Shown: positions 32,716 to 40,675 of the stretch, in pieces
Layout of the letters: every line of letters starts with the position of its first letter
How positions within the stretch are numbered: position 1 is the stretch's first letter
Assembly (NCBI GenBank): GCA_017961345.1
Contig: JAGCXP010000036.1
Location: forward strand, 1 to 46,717
DNA length: 46,717 nt
Source of the DNA: Bacteroidales bacterium
GTDB lineage: Bacteria; Bacteroidota; Bacteroidia; Bacteroidales; UBA932
Reading direction: 5' to 3'
Notes under the pieces: generated by a model
What the model was told of the DNA's origin: nothing
Database searches by the model: none
What the model saw: only the letters and a program-made list of their open reading frames with translations
Translations under genes and position numbers: made by a program

Positions 32716-33806
32716 TATTTTAAATAGTCTGTCATCCATTTTTTCGGCGTCAGTCCGGTCTCCCGCACAAAGGCCCTGTAAAAGGATGTGTTGTTGCTGT
32801 ATCCACAAAGTTCCGCCAGATCCTTGGCCAGGATTTCCTCCTTCTTTTCGTGCATCGTGCGCATTTGTGAGAGCGCATACTGAATGCGAAGGTGGTTGAC
32901 AAAATCCGAAAAAGTCTTTCCATAGGTCAGATGGATGGCGTTGGACAGATAGGTCCGGTTCGTATTGATTTTCTCCGCCAGCATGACAAGCGTCAGGTCC
33001 GGGTCGAGAAACACCTTTCCGGCTATCGCCGTACTCAGACTCTCCAGGCAACGTTCATAGGCACCTTCCGCCGACATCGGAGACGGGGACGACTTGCGCT
33101 CCAGTTCGTCATACTCCGCAAGCCTGCGCTGCAGGTTGGCCGCCGTGAAACGAAGGCCGTAGATAACATACCCAGCCGCAAAGATCAGGGCCGACAGCAG
33201 CACGATTATGAGCGCCGTCAGCAGGACCCACTTCGGATTGTGCGAGGCGGCAATCAGGATCAGGGCCATGGGGATGACGGCAATGCCGGCGATGGTCAGC
33301 TGCTTCAGGGAACGGACCGAGGTATTCTCCACCGTACTGCAATACTCGCTGAGCAGGCGGTGGTAGGAACGGATGGCGGTGTAGGACCAGAGCAGGACGG
33401 CGGCGGAATAGAAACCGATAAACACACGGCTGAAGAGATAGCCGTGCTCATAATCGAAAACGTAGAGGGATACGGTGCCGAAGACCGTAATGACAGCCGG
33501 CGCTGCAAAGATGAAAAAGTCCCTTAACTGGATGCCTCTGAGCGTGGTCAGACGCCGGATGGCCAGATAGTACAGGGGGATGACGGCCATCACGACCACA
33601 TAGAAGGCGATGTCGTCCCAGTGAACGTTTTCCTGTCCCGGCCTCAGACCCTGGGAATAACAGACGATGACCACGCCGCCCGTCAGCAGGGCACCGGCGA
33701 GCAATCGCTGCGCGATGAGGGATTCTCCCCTTTTGAAGAGAATCATCAGTCCCCAGGCGATGGCGATGAAAGCCGGGATGAAGAAGAGAAACCAGAGCAC
33801 GGTCAT
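32715..33806 (-). CDS. Membrane-anchored AraC-family regulator (seven helices)
   Basis: The 363-residue protein begins with about seven hydrophobic segments (near residues 2-22, 31-53, 66-83, 95-117, 122-145, 170-190, 194-218), then a cytoplasmic linker and an AraC-type double helix-turn-helix (LTLVMLAEKINTNRTYLSNAIHLTYGKTFSDFVNHLRIQYA, AELCGYSNNTSFYRAFVRETGLTPKKW). It likely senses a membrane signal and binds DNA from the membrane. Its stop overlaps the fabG start. It is divergent from the NagB-LmbE gene, and both promoters lie in the 116 bases between, so it could control either side (inference). Confidence 0.9.
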   Translation of the reverse strand: MTVLWFLFFIPAFIAIAWGLMILFKRGESLIAQRLLAGALLTGGVVIVCYSQGLRPGQENVHWDDIAFYVVVMAVIPLYYLAIRRLTTLRGIQLRDFFIFAAPAVITVFGTVSLYVFDYEHGYLFSRVFIGFYSAAVLLWSYTAIRSYHRLLSEYCSTVENTSVRSLKQLTIAGIAVIPMALILIAASHNPKWVLLTALIIVLLSALIFAAGYVIYGLRFTAANLQRRLAEYDELERKSSPSPMSAEGAYERCLESLSTAIAGKVFLDPDLTLVMLAEKINTNRTYLSNAIHLTYGKTFSDFVNHLRIQYALSQMRTMHEKKEEILAKDLAELCGYSNNTSFYRAFVRETGLTPKKWMTDYLK

Positions 33807-33840
33807 CGGCTACGGAAAACTAATAAGGTTTTCGAACGGA

Positions 33841-33848
33841 CAAATTTA
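33841..33848 (-). promoter_or_regulatory. -7 promoter box of the AraC-fabG-comF operon
   Basis: Minus-strand TAAATTTG is an exact TAnnTTTG match, 34 bases before the ATG at 33806. Confidence 0.55.
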
Positions 33849-33891
33849 GCATTTTTTATCCGTTGAAACACAAAATGTGGAAAAAACTTTC

Positions 33892-33899
33892 TAACTTTG
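33892..33899 (+). promoter_or_regulatory. -7 promoter box of the NagB-LmbE/nagB operon
   Basis: TAACTTTG is an exact TAnnTTTG match, 23 bases before the ATG at 33923. It excludes the earlier in-frame ATG at 33863. Confidence 0.55.
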
Positions 33900-33922
33900 T
33901 AGTTCAAGAAAAACATAAAACC

Positions 33923-35845
33923 ATGGAGAAAAAACATTTCACCCTTGAAGAAGATGGCGGCCTGATCATGGACGGCATCACCTCCGACATCCTTCACACC
34001 TACGAAAACATTCCTGCAGAGATTTTTACGGATGACGAAGCCGCTACCGAAGCGGTCGCCGATGTCATCGCCGACGCCATCAACGCCAAGAAAGACGGTC
34101 CCTTCCGTCTCGGTCTTTCCACCGGCAAGACCCCGCTTTCCCTCTACCGCGCCCTGGTCTCCCGCAACAAAGCGGGCAAGCTCTCCTTCGCGAACGTGGA
34201 AGTTTATTCCATCGATGAATACTATCCCATTGATCCCAAAGCGGCCCAGAGCCGCAACCGCCGCCTCAATGAGGAACTCCTCTGCCAGGTGGACATCAAG
34301 AAAGAAAACATCAAGCTCCCCGACGGCTCCGTCGACAAGAAAAACATCGCCGCCTGGTGCGCCGAATACGACAAAGCGGCCTGCGGCATCGACCTGCTCG
34401 TGATGGGCGTCGGTGAGAAAGGCCAGATCGGTTTCAACGAGGCCGGTACCTCCGACAAGAGCCGCACCCGTACCGTGCTGCTCCCTTACGCGTCCCGCAA
34501 ACGCCAGTCCAAGAACTTCAACAACGACATCAAAGCCACGCCCGCCGCGGCCATCACCATCGGCATCGCCACGATGCTCTCCGCCAAGAAGATCGTCCTC
34601 ATGGCCTGGGGTGAAGACAAGGCGCAGGCCGTCTACGATGTCGTGGAAGGCGCAGCGAGCGCCAATTGTCCCGCCTCCCTGCTGCAGCGCCACGAGAACA
34701 TCAGCATCTATGTGGACGCCAACTCCGCCTCCCTGCTCACCCGCATCACCGCCCCCTGGCTCGTGGGTCCCTGCACCTGGAGCAAGAAGTTCGTGCGCAA
34801 GGCTGTCATCTGGCTCTGCCAGAAAGTGGGCAAGCCGATTCTGAAGCTCTCCCTGAAGGACTATCTCGAGAACTCCCTCGAAGAAGTGCTCGACCAGTTC
34901 GGTCCCTACGACAAAATCAACATCGACGTCTTCAACGACCTCCAGCACACCATCTCCGGCTGGCCCGGCGGCAAACCCAACGCCGACGACTCCACCCGTC
35001 CCGTGCCCTCCAATCCTTTCCCCAAACGCGTGATTATCTTCTCCCCGCACCCCGATGACGACGTCATCTCCATGGGCGGTACCTTCATCCGTCTGGTGGA
35101 ACAGGGACACGACGTCCACGTCGCCTATGAGACCTCCGGCAACGTCGCCGTCCACGACGACGTGGTGTACCAGCACATCGACGCCGCCCGCGAACTGGGC
35201 TACGGCGACCGCCGCGAAGAAGTCCGCAAGATTATCGAGAGCAAACGCCCCGGCGAACCCGAGCCGAGAGCCCTGCTCGACCTCAAAGGCGCCATCCGCC
35301 GCAGCGAAGCCCGCGGCGCCGTGCGTTCCTTCGGTCTGAATGAAGACACCAACGCCCACTTCCTCAACCTGCCCTTCTATGAGACGGGCGGCATCAAGAA
35401 AGGCGAGCGCACCCAGAAAGACATCGACATCATCATCGACCTCCTCCAGAAGGTCAAACCCCAGCAGATCTACGTCGCCGGCGACCTCGCCGACCCGCAC
35501 GGAACCCACCGCGTCTGCACCGAGGCCGTCCTCGAAGCCCTTCGCCAGCTCGAAGGCGAGGCCTGGCTGAAAGACTGCCACTGCTGGCTCTACCGCGGCG
35601 CCTGGATGGAATGGGAACTCGGACGCGTCGACATGGCCGTCCCCCTCAGCCCCGACGAACTCATCAAGAAACGTCACGCCATCTACCGCCACCTCTCCCA
35701 GAAGGACATCATGCCCTTCCCGGGCGACGACCCCCGCGAGTTCTGGCAGCGGGCCGAAGAGCGCACCCAGAATACCGCCCGCCTCTACAACGAACTGGGT
35801 ATGGCGGAATATCAGGCCATTGAAGTATTTGTAAGATTATTCTAA
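33923..35845 (+). CDS. NagB-like domain fused to LmbE/PIG-L deacetylase domain
   Basis: The 640-residue protein joins a glucosamine-6-phosphate deaminase-like domain (residues about 30-285) to a PIG-L/LmbE N-acetylglucosaminyl deacetylase domain (about 368-630). The first half keeps the sugar-phosphate loop (LGLSTGKTPL) and Asp98 (SIDEYY), but the catalytic Asp-Gly-His of NagB is Lys166-Gly-Gln168; Glu173 is kept. This half is probably not a deaminase and may only bind sugar phosphate. The second half has the zinc motif SPHPDDD (374-380) and DPHGTHR, so a metal-dependent deacetylase is likely. The start at 33923 lies after the promoter. Six bases separate it from intact nagB, pointing to GlcNAc-6-P handling. 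Similar fusions are known in Bacteroidota. Confidence 0.9.
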   Translation: MEKKHFTLEEDGGLIMDGITSDILHTYENIPAEIFTDDEAATEAVADVIADAINAKKDGPFRLGLSTGKTPLSLYRALVSRNKAGKLSFANVEVYSIDEYYPIDPKAAQSRNRRLNEELLCQVDIKKENIKLPDGSVDKKNIAAWCAEYDKAACGIDLLVMGVGEKGQIGFNEAGTSDKSRTRTVLLPYASRKRQSKNFNNDIKATPAAAITIGIATMLSAKKIVLMAWGEDKAQAVYDVVEGAASANCPASLLQRHENISIYVDANSASLLTRITAPWLVGPCTWSKKFVRKAVIWLCQKVGKPILKLSLKDYLENSLEEVLDQFGPYDKINIDVFNDLQHTISGWPGGKPNADDSTRPVPSNPFPKRVIIFSPHPDDDVISMGGTFIRLVEQGHDVHVAYETSGNVAVHDDVVYQHIDAARELGYGDRREEVRKIIESKRPGEPEPRALLDLKGAIRRSEARGAVRSFGLNEDTNAHFLNLPFYETGGIKKGERTQKDIDIIIDLLQKVKPQQIYVAGDLADPHGTHRVCTEAVLEALRQLEGEAWLKDCHCWLYRGAWMEWELGRVDMAVPLSPDELIKKRHAIYRHLSQKDIMPFPGDDPREFWQRAEERTQNTARLYNELGMAEYQAIEVFVRLF

Positions 35846-35851
35846 TTTACC

Positions 35852-36643
35852 ATGAGAGTCATTATTGAAAACAACAGCGAAGCCGGTTCCGCCTGGGCCG
35901 CCAAGTACATCGCTGACGCCATCAACGCCAAGGCCGCGAAGACCTCCAAACCGTTCGTGCTGGGTCTCCCGACCGGCTCCACCCCCCTGGGCACTTACAA
36001 GGAACTGATCCGCCTCAACAAGGAAGGTTATGTCTCCTTCAAGAACGTCATCACCTTCAATATGGACGAGTATGTGGGTCTTCCCGAGTCCCACCCCGAG
36101 AGCTACCACTCCTTCATGAAGAAGAACTTCTTCGATTTCGTGGACGTGCCCAAGGAGAACATCAACATCCTCAACGGCAACGCCCCCGACCTCGCCGCCG
36201 AGTGCGCCTCCTACGAGGAGCGGATCGTCAAAGCCGGCGGCATCGACCTCTTCATGGGCGGTGTCGGCGAAGACGGCCACCTCGCGTTCAACGAGCCCTT
36301 CTCCTCCCTGGTGTCCCGCACCCGCGTCAAATCCCTGACTTACGACACCATCCTGGTCAACTCCCGCTTCTTCGGCGGCGACATCAACCAGGTTCCCAAG
36401 CTGGCCCTGACCGTCGGTGTCGGTACCGTGCTCTCCGCCAAGGAAGTCCTCGTGCTCGCCTTCGGCCATAAGAAAGCCCGCGCCCTGCAGCAGGCCGTGG
36501 AAGGTGCCTACTCCCAGAGCTGCACCCTTTCCGCCCTGCAGGCCCACCAGCACGGCATCATCGTCTGCGACGAACTCGCCGCCGGGGAACTCAAGGTCAA
36601 CACCTACCGCTACTTCAAGGATATCGAGAAGGACAATCTCTAG
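35852..36643 (+). CDS. nagB: Glucosamine-6-phosphate deaminase
   Basis: The 263-residue enzyme converts glucosamine-6-phosphate to fructose-6-phosphate and ammonia. The catalytic residues fall at the same numbers as in E. coli NagB: Asp72 (NMDEYVGL), Asp141, His143 and Glu148 ([11 protein letters not shown]). The allosteric Arg/Lys region (SRTRVKS) is also present. It is the second gene of an operon with the NagB-LmbE fusion and is followed by a strong terminator. Confidence 0.97.
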   Translation: MRVIIENNSEAGSAWAAKYIADAINAKAAKTSKPFVLGLPTGSTPLGTYKELIRLNKEGYVSFKNVITFNMDEYVGLPESHPESYHSFMKKNFFDFVDVPKENINILNGNAPDLAAECASYEERIVKAGGIDLFMGGVGEDGHLAFNEPFSSLVSRTRVKSLTYDTILVNSRFFGGDINQVPKLALTVGVGTVLSAKEVLVLAFGHKKARALQQAVEGAYSQSCTLSALQAHQHGIIVCDELAAGELKVNTYRYFKDIEKDNL

Positions 36644-36662
36644 TATCCGGAACATATATGTA

Positions 36663-36692
36663 AAAAGGCCGGCCCGAACGGGCTGGCCTTTT
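36663..36692 (+). terminator. Terminator of the nagB operon
   Basis: A 13-bp stem (36663-36675 with 36680-36692, one G-T pair) with loop GAAC and ending TTTT lies 20 bases after the nagB stop. Confidence 0.9.
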
Positions 36693-36693
36693 A

Positions 36694-37159
36694 TCAGAAC
36701 GTCTCGTGTACGGACCCGCCGTTGTTCCATCCGTCCGGCGTCTGGCCGTTGTGGTTGCCGCCGTCGGGATGCTCCTTGGTATGCGTACAGTGCTTGGGGG
36801 CATCATGTTCGGGATGCCGTGCCCTACTCCTCCGTCATCGAGGTCTGCTGAATCATCTTGGGCAGGGTGTCGGTGGTGGCGCCAGCGCTATTGAGAAGCA
36901 AGGAAAATGAAGGTCAAGGATGCCTCCTCACGGGCATCAAAACTCTCGTTTACATCCACCTGGACGTAGAACAGCCCGGAACCGCAGTGTTCCCCCGGAA
37001 GAATATGGCTCCAGGGCCGAACACGATTCTGGCGATGGGAGTCCCCCCGTCGGTAAACGAGACGGCGAGAGGAGAAAGGGGCTCCGTATTGTTCTTTTTA
37101 CATCCTGCGCTGAATACGGTCAGGGACGCAAGGATAATGAGACTGAGAAATCTTTTCAT
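36694..37159 (-). pseudogene. Decayed small lipoprotein gene
   Basis: Minus-strand ATG 37159 opens a lipoprotein signal (MKRFLSLIILASLTVFSAGC-KK). The frame runs to a stop at about residue 70, and the other frames take over with stops between. The last 30 codons of another frame (ending HTKEHPDGGNHNGQTPDGW..HETF at TGA 36694-36696) look like a real, histidine- and glycine-rich C-terminus. The pieces suggest one gene broken by frameshifts. The family is not recognised and there is no firm promoter. A sequencing error is an alternative. Confidence 0.4.
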
Positions 37160-37251
37160 TGGCAAAAGGGCGATAATCCGTCCATTGGACTTTTCGTGCG
37201 TTTTCTGACTACATAAGTTAACAATCATATGGCGAATATATATAAATTTTG

Positions 37252-37260
37252 TAAATTTGC
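37252..37260 (+). promoter_or_regulatory. -7 promoter box of the first histidine phosphatase
   Basis: TAAATTTGC is a perfect TAnnTTTG box, 21 bases before the ATG at 37282. Confidence 0.6.
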
Positions 37261-37281
37261 GCAGACCATACCCCGGATACG

Positions 37282-38544
37282 ATGCATTTTCTGTTTATCT
37301 TTCTCCAACTTGCCCTGAGCACCTTCTCCAGGAATCCCGAACTCTCCGCCGGCAACCTTTGCGGCTATTTCCCGCAGGATACCCTTGTCAGCGAGGCGCC
37401 GGCCGGGTATCAAGCTTTCTATATCAGCCATATCGCACGGCATGGGAGCCGGTATCTGGACAAACGCGGAATGACTTGCTTTCAGGCCATCGATACGCTG
37501 ACGCGCTATGCGGACAATCTTACCGACGACGGACGCGCCCTGATGGAGGACCTGAAGATGTTCCGGGATCTGTCTATCGGTAACGAAGGCGCGCTGACGC
37601 CGCTGGGTGCCCGGGAGCACCGGCAGATCTGTGCCAGAATGACGCGACACTATCCCGAGGTCTTCTCTGACGGCAGACGCAGCGGGGTGGTGGCCTATTC
37701 CACAACCTCTCCCCGCGCCATCGCAAGTATGAAAGCCTTTCTGGGAGAACTGAACGGACGCGTCCCGGGGCTTTCCGTCCAGTCGTACGAAACCAATTTC
37801 GGGAAAGATGCCCGGAGCCGGGAAGTGACCGGCCGCGAATATCTGATCAAGGGAAAGCGGAAAGAGAAGGTAAACAGCAAGAGGGAAGAACTGCTGGCCG
37901 TGGGAAACAAGATTCTGGAGGGCCGGAGAGGATATGAGGTCTTTGCTTCCCGGATTTTCCAGGACCCTTCCCGGGTTCCGGTCGCCACGGTGGAGAATCT
38001 GGCCTGGACGTCATTCCGTGCCCTCAAGCTCGGACGGGTGACCGAGCCCGCCACGATGCCGGGCATGGGGAAATACTTTACGCCCGAAGAACTCTACAGA
38101 CTGTGGGTCCCCAGTTGTATCGTCTGGCTCAGGTATGTCCATCTGCCCGGCTATGATAGCCCGCTTGCCCGCGAAGTCGGCGGCGGAATCAAGGAGCGTC
38201 TGGTGAAAGATGCGGACCAGGCCATCCGTCGCGGCTCCACCACGGCGGCGACCCTTCGCTTCAGCCACGACACCAGCCTGCTGCCGCTGATGTCGGCCCT
38301 GTCGCTGGAAGGCGCCGTTTTCGAATGTCCGGAGACGGAGCTGATGGAATACTTCCAAAACTACAACGTCATCTGTCCCGCCTGCAATGTGCAGCTGGTC
38401 TTCTACCGCTCCGACAGCGGTCCCGTCCTGGTGAAAATCCTGCTCAACGAGAAGGAAACCCTGATTCACGGTCTCGCCCCCGACACCGGCTGCTTCTATG
38501 ATTGGAATCGCGTGAAACGCTTCTGGGCCAAGGGCCGGTCCTGA
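37282..38544 (+). CDS. Histidine acid phosphatase family protein (MINPP-like), exported
   Basis: The 420-residue protein has a short signal-like N-terminus and the branch-2 histidine phosphatase layout: the catalytic RHG motif in ISHIARHGSRYL (about residue 53) and the proton-donor motif HD in LRFSHDTSLLPL. TTSPRAIASM is the usual STxxxR.xxS region. The RHGSRY form recalls inositol-polyphosphate phosphatases (MINPP/phytase), which usually have HAE rather than HD, so the substrate is open. A second family member lies at 41101-42498. It ends before a small terminator and faces a convergent BACON-type lipoprotein. Confidence 0.85.
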   Translation: MHFLFIFLQLALSTFSRNPELSAGNLCGYFPQDTLVSEAPAGYQAFYISHIARHGSRYLDKRGMTCFQAIDTLTRYADNLTDDGRALMEDLKMFRDLSIGNEGALTPLGAREHRQICARMTRHYPEVFSDGRRSGVVAYSTTSPRAIASMKAFLGELNGRVPGLSVQSYETNFGKDARSREVTGREYLIKGKRKEKVNSKREELLAVGNKILEGRRGYEVFASRIFQDPSRVPVATVENLAWTSFRALKLGRVTEPATMPGMGKYFTPEELYRLWVPSCIVWLRYVHLPGYDSPLAREVGGGIKERLVKDADQAIRRGSTTAATLRFSHDTSLLPLMSALSLEGAVFECPETELMEYFQNYNVICPACNVQLVFYRSDSGPVLVKILLNEKETLIHGLAPDTGCFYDWNRVKRFWAKGRS

Positions 38545-38559
38545 CTATATGAAAAGGGC

Positions 38560-38587
38560 AAGGCCGAATGACATGGTGGCCTTTTTT
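38560..38587 (+). terminator. Terminator of the first histidine phosphatase gene
   Basis: A 6-bp stem AAGGCC/GGCCTT with a 12-base loop is followed by six T residues, 16 bases after the stop. Confidence 0.55.
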
Positions 38588-38632
38588 GCATCCTGCTCGC
38601 TCCGCTTACGGTGTCACGGACGGAGCATGGCG

Positions 38633-39295
38633 CTAGTTGCTTCCGTTCTGAGCAATCACGACAGTCATAATGAGACTTGCTGTCTCCTTGCGGAAGATGT
38701 AAACCGAACCGGTGCGCACGGTGCTCTTGGGATTTTCATCCACAGATAGGACGATGCTGGTCTTATCAGCCTTGGTCCGCTCGCCATGAATCCAGCTGTC
38801 CCCGGAATTGATTTCAAAATCCATATTGGTAAGAACGGGCATCTCCAGGTTCCCGCCAGCACTTTCGACCACAAAATCGATGTCTGTGCTGTATTTTGCG
38901 TAAAGTGCTTGAAAGAACTCGGATTCGAAGCAAAGGTTCACCAGGGAAACCTTTCCCGTCCGGGAATCGGCATAAGCCAGCATATCGCCTGAAACCCGGT
39001 CCTTCAACGGGGTCACCACGATTTTGTCGGCTTCCACGCTCACATAAAACGACGCGGGATCATAACCGGTAACTCCCACAACGGTACTCTCGGTAGTCCC
39101 GCTCACGGTATAGGGGACCTCGATGGGGTCCGTCCCATTTACGATAAATTCCGTCGTTTCAATCTTCAACTTGAAGTCCGGGTTGGACTCTTGGTTGGAG
39201 CTCTGGTCAGAGCCCTGTGTCTGGATTTCATGATCAGGCTTGGCACAAGCGGTAAAGAGCAGGGCCACAGCAATACTTGCCAAAATTCTGTTCAT
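38633..39295 (-). CDS. Lipoprotein with a C-terminal BACON-like domain
   Basis: The 220-residue protein starts at the ATG 39295 with a lipoprotein signal (MNRILASIAVALLFTAC-A). Residues about 35-115 (VNGTDPIEVPYTVSGTTESTVV, VSVEADKIVVTPLKDRVSGDMLAYADSRTGKV) form one immunoglobulin-like beta domain. The end (SGDSWIHGERTKADKTSIVLSVDENPKSTVRTGSVYIFR..VVIAQNGSN) has the W, R-x-G-x-V/I-x-F and final Q-x-G of a BACON domain. BACON domains occur in surface glycan-binding or mucin-binding proteins of Bacteroidota. No enzyme domain is present, so it is perhaps a small surface binder. A longer frame upstream of 39295 lacks signal character. Confidence 0.75.
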   Translation of the reverse strand: MNRILASIAVALLFTACAKPDHEIQTQGSDQSSNQESNPDFKLKIETTEFIVNGTDPIEVPYTVSGTTESTVVGVTGYDPASFYVSVEADKIVVTPLKDRVSGDMLAYADSRTGKVSLVNLCFESEFFQALYAKYSTDIDFVVESAGGNLEMPVLTNMDFEINSGDSWIHGERTKADKTSIVLSVDENPKSTVRTGSVYIFRKETASLIMTVVIAQNGSN

Positions 39296-39331
39296 CGTAA
39301 TTGTCCTTATTTTCTGTCTTTTAAAACGACT

Positions 39332-39340
39332 GCAAAGATG
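39332..39340 (-). promoter_or_regulatory. Possible -7 box of the BACON lipoprotein gene
   Basis: Minus-strand CATCTTTGC matches TAnnTTTGC at all but the first base and lies 36 bases before the ATG at 39295. Confidence 0.4.
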
Positions 39341-39442
39341 AAACAATTTGTGGTTTCGTGCAAATAATATTATCGAAGAAGGATTCCCGGAGGGGCCGGT
39401 CAGAAATGGCCGGATTTTTTGTTGGTAGAAGGCTTGATGGAA

Positions 39443-39543
39443 CCTGATCGGTCAAAAAATAGGCGAAATCTCGGCCGATGCGGTGCTGGAGAACCGGATT
39501 GGTCAAAAATAAGCGGAAAATCCGGCCGATGCGGTGCTGGAGC
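39443..39543 (+). repeat. Two tandem copies of the 51-bp repeat unit
   Basis: Copies at 39443-39493 and 39494-39543 share GATYGGTCAAAAA and CGGCCGATGCGGTGCTGGAG. The same unit appears at 21556-21624. The surrounding 39341-39611 stretch holds no gene: a degenerate further piece near 39395-39420, then a GC-rich segment with a CTCCCGGAG palindrome. Confidence 0.65.
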
Positions 39544-39611
39544 GAAGGGGCGAGATTCCGCTGCGCCGCAGAGCGGCTTGCGCTATCTCGTGTCCTCCCG
39601 GAGGGTCCGGA

Positions 39612-39741
39612 CAAAAGAAGGAACAACCATCCGGCGAAGCCGGAGTGGTGTGTTTGCAAAAGAGGCCAGGTGCAAGCTAGCTTGCAATCTGGCCTCTTTA
39701 CGCAAACAACCGGTCTATTCGACCGGTTGTTCCTTCTTTTG
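39612..39741. repeat. 130-bp structured inverted-repeat element touching the tRNA-Ser 3' end
   Basis: Perfect 17-bp terminal inverted repeats (CAAAAGAAGGAACAACC at 39612-39628 and its complement at 39725-39741) enclose three further hairpins. These are 39630-39644 (TCCGGC-GAA-GCCGGA), 39651-39708 (three stacked stems of 7, 10 and 7 bp around a TA centre), and 39705-39731 (11 bp, partly competing with the outer stem). The right end at 39741 abuts the tRNA discriminator base at 39742. It could be a terminator complex, a small mobile element or an attachment remnant. Confidence 0.7.
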
Positions 39742-39829
39742 CGGAGAGAGCGAGATTCGAACTCGCGAGCCGTTTTTGACGACCACACGCTTTCCAGGCG
39801 TGCCTCTTCAGCCACTCGAGCATCTCTCC
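39742..39829 (-). tRNA. tRNA-Ser (anticodon GGA)
   Basis: An 88-base minus-strand tRNA: acceptor GGAGAGA/TCTCTCC, anticodon stem CACGC/GCGTG around CTGGAAA (anticodon GGA, reads UCC/UCU), a long class II variable arm and T-loop TTCGAAT. The discriminator is G; CCA is not encoded. Confidence 0.97.
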
Positions 39830-39887
39830 AGTGTCTCTTAGGAGAAGAAAATTAACAGATTATACGTCTTTTTCTCCGTTTGAGGGT

Positions 39888-39896
39888 GCAAATTTA
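39888..39896 (-). promoter_or_regulatory. -7 promoter box of tRNA-Ser(GGA)
   Basis: Minus-strand TAAATTTGC is a perfect box, 58 bases before the tRNA 5' end. Confidence 0.55.
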
Positions 39897-39908
39897 ACAT
39901 AATTTTCG

Positions 39909-39916
39909 TTACTTTG
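39909..39916 (+). promoter_or_regulatory. Possible -7 box of the CDP-alcohol transferase operon
   Basis: TTACTTTG matches TAnnTTTG except the second base, 28 bases before the ATG at 39945. Confidence 0.4.
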
Positions 39917-39944
39917 TAAACTTTTTCAAAAGATTTTGAGGAAA

Positions 39945-40664
39945 ATGGAGAGAAAACAGTCTGTACGTATCCAAACGTCCATCCTGAACGAACTGGAGAA
40001 AAAAATATTGGTATGGCTGGCCAAAAGACAGCCGAAATGGATGACCTCCGACATACTGACTGCCATCGGCCTGATCGGAGCCTTTCTGACCGGACTCGGA
40101 TACGCCCTCTGCTGGCTCAGCCCTTATTATCTCTGGCTTTCCTGCGCCGGACTGCTGCTCAACTGGTACGGAGATTCGCTGGACGGAACCCTCGCCCGGG
40201 TTCGCAACACCCAGCGGCCGCTGTATGGCTTTTTCATCGACCACAACGTGGACGGCATCGCGATGACGATGATCTGCCTGGGCGCCGGGCTGGGGCCCTA
40301 CATCCATATCGGACTGGCCCTGATGGTGCTGGCCGTGTACCTGCTGCTTTGCATCTACGTCTATATCAGTGCCCACCTGCGCGGGGAGTTCAAACTCACC
40401 TACGGCAATCTCGGGCCCACGGAATTCCGCGTCGCGCTGATTCTTATCAACCTGATTTTCCTTTACGTCACACCCCTTCGCACCTTCCAGGCCAGCATGA
40501 ATGTCATCGGCAATGATTTCACTTTCGGTGCCTTCGATATCATCGCCGCCATCGTGCTCGTCGTGCTGATCGTGATGCACATCGCCAGCCTGATCGACGA
40601 CGGGAAGAAATACGCCAAGGAGGATCCCCTTCCGGCCGGCAAAGGACCTTTCGGAGAACGCTAA
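39945..40664 (+). CDS. CDP-alcohol phosphatidyltransferase family membrane protein
   Basis: The 239-residue membrane protein has the full family signature D-x2-D-G-x2-A-R-x8-G-x3-D-x3-D in DSLDGTLARVRN..GFFIDHNVD (about residues 79-104) and about six hydrophobic segments. It transfers a phosphatidyl or similar group from CDP-diacylglycerol to an alcohol such as glycerol phosphate or inositol phosphate. The acceptor cannot be told. The ATG 39945 is preferred over an in-frame TTG nine bases upstream. The GtrA-like and histidine phosphatase genes follow closely, suggesting a three-gene operon for a phospho-lipid head group or its turnover. Confidence 0.9.
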   Translation: MERKQSVRIQTSILNELEKKILVWLAKRQPKWMTSDILTAIGLIGAFLTGLGYALCWLSPYYLWLSCAGLLLNWYGDSLDGTLARVRNTQRPLYGFFIDHNVDGIAMTMICLGAGLGPYIHIGLALMVLAVYLLLCIYVYISAHLRGEFKLTYGNLGPTEFRVALILINLIFLYVTPLRTFQASMNVIGNDFTFGAFDIIAAIVLVVLIVMHIASLIDDGKKYAKEDPLPAGKGPFGER

Positions 40665-40675
40665 TCCCGCAACGG

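Noticed and set aside
32716..33051. N-terminal extension of FabG to 360 residues
   Set aside because: It overlaps the AraC coding region in another frame; the ATG at 32715 gives the standard FabG start.
39341..39741. Prophage or integrative element at the tRNA-Ser
   Set aside because: No integrase, no phage genes and no direct repeat of the tRNA end were seen; only the small structured element is present.
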